This document shows, in pieces, positions 63,238 through 64,000 of a stretch of 64,000 nucleotides of DNA (positions are counted from its first letter, which is position 1; the number at the start of each line of letters is the position of its first letter). Both the position numbers and the translations under genes were made by a program. Origin of the DNA: Flavobacterium aquiphilum (GTDB lineage: Bacteria > Bacteroidota > Bacteroidia > Flavobacteriales > Flavobacteriaceae); the NCBI RefSeq assembly GCF_027111335.1, contig NZ_CP114288.1:3162001-3226000 (forward strand), written 5' to 3'. The notes under the pieces were generated by a model. It made no database searches and was not told the DNA's origin. It saw only the letters and a program-made list of their open reading frames with translations.

Positions 63238-63540
63238 TTACTTTCCTGTCTCACTTAATATAGTAAGCTTTTCACTGAGTTCTGTAAGCCCTGCTTTTTG
63301 AAGACATTCTTCTGCCAAGAGTTTTAGTTCCTGCAGATTTTCTTGAGCAATGCTCGCCAAGAGAATTGATGATCCATCATCCTCAGTAGTCGATAATCCG
63401 CGTTCTATAACATGATGCAATAGCAGTACATTTTTTCGTGAAATTTTCAAATCAATCTTCACTACATCTTTCATTCCAGGGATACTCAAAACCGTATCAT
63501 ACACCTTGGAAACATCATTCTTTGTAATCATAATTTTCAC
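63238..63540 (-). CDS. Hypothetical 100-residue protein
   Basis: A soluble 100-residue protein (MKIMITKNDVSKVYDTVLSI, then VLLLHHVIERGLST) with a helical C-terminal half (ENLQELKLLAEECLQKAGL). An internal start at Met4 (63531) is possible. I do not recognise the family. It is adjacent to a mobilisation gene on the opposite strand, so it may belong to the same element. Confidence 0.55.
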   Translation of the reverse strand: MKIMITKNDVSKVYDTVLSIPGMKDVVKIDLKISRKNVLLLHHVIERGLSTTEDDGSSILLASIAQENLQELKLLAEECLQKAGLTELSEKLTILSETGK

Positions 63541-63691
63541 GTTTTAATTAATAATTTATCTGTTGTAAATGTAGAAACAAGCACTGATTTTATTCGATTC
63601 AAAATTTAGTGAGGATTGTTTAGTGGTTAAAGCTTTTCTAATTTAGTTGTAGTAATAAAAGTCTGAAAGACTGCTGTTTTTTGTGCAGTCG

Positions 63692-63727
63692 GCAAGATGT
63701 CCGGTTGTATCACAACCGATATCTTGC
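63692..63727. promoter_or_regulatory. Strong hairpin upstream of mobilisation gene
   Basis: GCAAGAT-gtc-CGGTTGT-atc-ACAACCG-at-ATCTTGC forms a 14-pair hairpin (7+7, one small internal loop) about 50-90 bases before the mobilisation gene. Inverted repeats in this place often mark an oriT or a regulatory site of mobilisable elements. No nic site can be read with confidence. Confidence 0.5.
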
Positions 63728-63780
63728 TGCCCTTTTACTCGGAACTCGTGGGCAGTGGTACTGCAACGTTTTTAATGCTA

Positions 63781-64000
63781 ATGAAATTGATAAATGATGA
63801 AAAAAGGATGAAAAAAGAAAGTGTTAACCGTGTCAAATTCCTCCATTTGAGATTAACGCAAGGTGAATTTGAAACCCTAAACGACCGATTTAAAAAATCA
63901 ACCTGCCGTAAACTAAGCGATTATGCCCGAAAAAATCTCTTGCAACAGCCTGTTGTTTTAAAATACCGCAATGAGTCTTTGGACGAAACAATGATCGAGC
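63781..64000 (+). CDS. Plasmid mobilisation relaxosome protein (MobC-like), partial
   Basis: About 73 residues are visible before the right edge (start MKLINDEKRMKKES, then FLHLRLTQGEFETLNDRFKK and KLSDYARKNLLQQPVVLKYR). This is the N-terminal part of MobC/MbpA-like relaxosome accessory proteins of Bacteroidota mobilisable elements, which bind oriT and help the relaxase nick it. In-frame ATGs at 63775 and 63808 are possible alternative starts. A relaxase gene would be expected next, outside the window. Confidence 0.75.
   Translation, partial: MKLINDEKRMKKESVNRVKFLHLRLTQGEFETLNDRFKKSTCRKLSDYARKNLLQQPVVLKYRNESLDETMIE

Noticed and set aside
1..64000. rRNA or tRNA genes
   Set aside because: No rRNA-like blocks or tRNA cloverleaf signatures were seen on either strand.

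Overview
The window is low-GC DNA from a Bacteroidota bacterium, most likely Flavobacterium or a close relative. The signs are SusC/SusD genes, a PorP/SprF gene beside an OmpA-type protein, a giant adhesin with a gliding-motility-type C-terminal domain, promoter boxes of the TTG / TANNTTTG type, and few recognisable Shine-Dalgarno sites. Most of it is accessory sequence: single genes, small operons, decayed genes and repeats.

Positions 1-17.1 kb form a patchwork of mostly minus-strand one-to-three-gene units separated by 150-350 bp spacers. At least four units (1184-2539, 10684-11869, 12102-13089, 14686-16011) are bounded by matching inverted ends that start with GTT. Each unit has its own 7-base core, and each pair differs at the same place, base 11 (G at one end, A at the other). 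Several spacers hold long imperfect palindromes, and four carry a shared spacer repeat. This looks like an integron-style gene-cassette array, although no integrase gene lies in the window. Cargo includes a DinB-fold protein, a PLD-domain protein, a Panacea-domain operon with two tiny ORFs, an endonuclease/exonuclease/phosphatase gene coupled to a small partner, a UPF0489 (arginase-fold) protein, and unknowns. Within it lies a more ordinary operon (SDR oxidoreductase, SnoaL-like protein, Tag glycosylase) whose divergent HxlR regulator is truncated.

17.3-22.2 kb holds a two-gene operon that looks like anti-phage defence: a zinc-hook SMC/RloC-like ATPase followed by a STAND NTPase with an N-terminal restriction-nuclease-like domain. 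An XRE-type regulator follows, then a structured RNA with a terminator (candidate 6S-Flavo RNA) and a repeat-rich spacer.

23.8-30.7 kb is a SusC/SusD pair of visibly higher GC with an S9-like peptidase that breaks off at its catalytic serine. 30.9-43.4 kb is a surface-adhesin module: an OmpA-family protein, a PorP/SprF protein and a 3183-residue adhesin with sixteen nearly identical 105-residue repeats. A membrane-bound AraC-type regulator lies beyond it.

45.2-53.9 kb holds a dead TonB-receptor fragment, an AraC regulator, a complete RND efflux operon (adaptor, pump, TolC), a universal stress protein and a decayed fabH-like gene. 54-60.7 kb has an outer-membrane phospholipase A, an XRE membrane protein, a serine hydrolase, transposase debris, and a Crp/Fnr regulator with an NAD-dependent reductase. 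The right end (61-64 kb) has a DUF6520-like peptide, a DoxX/MauE-like membrane protein and the start of a plasmid-mobilisation gene, so the window probably runs into a mobilisable element.
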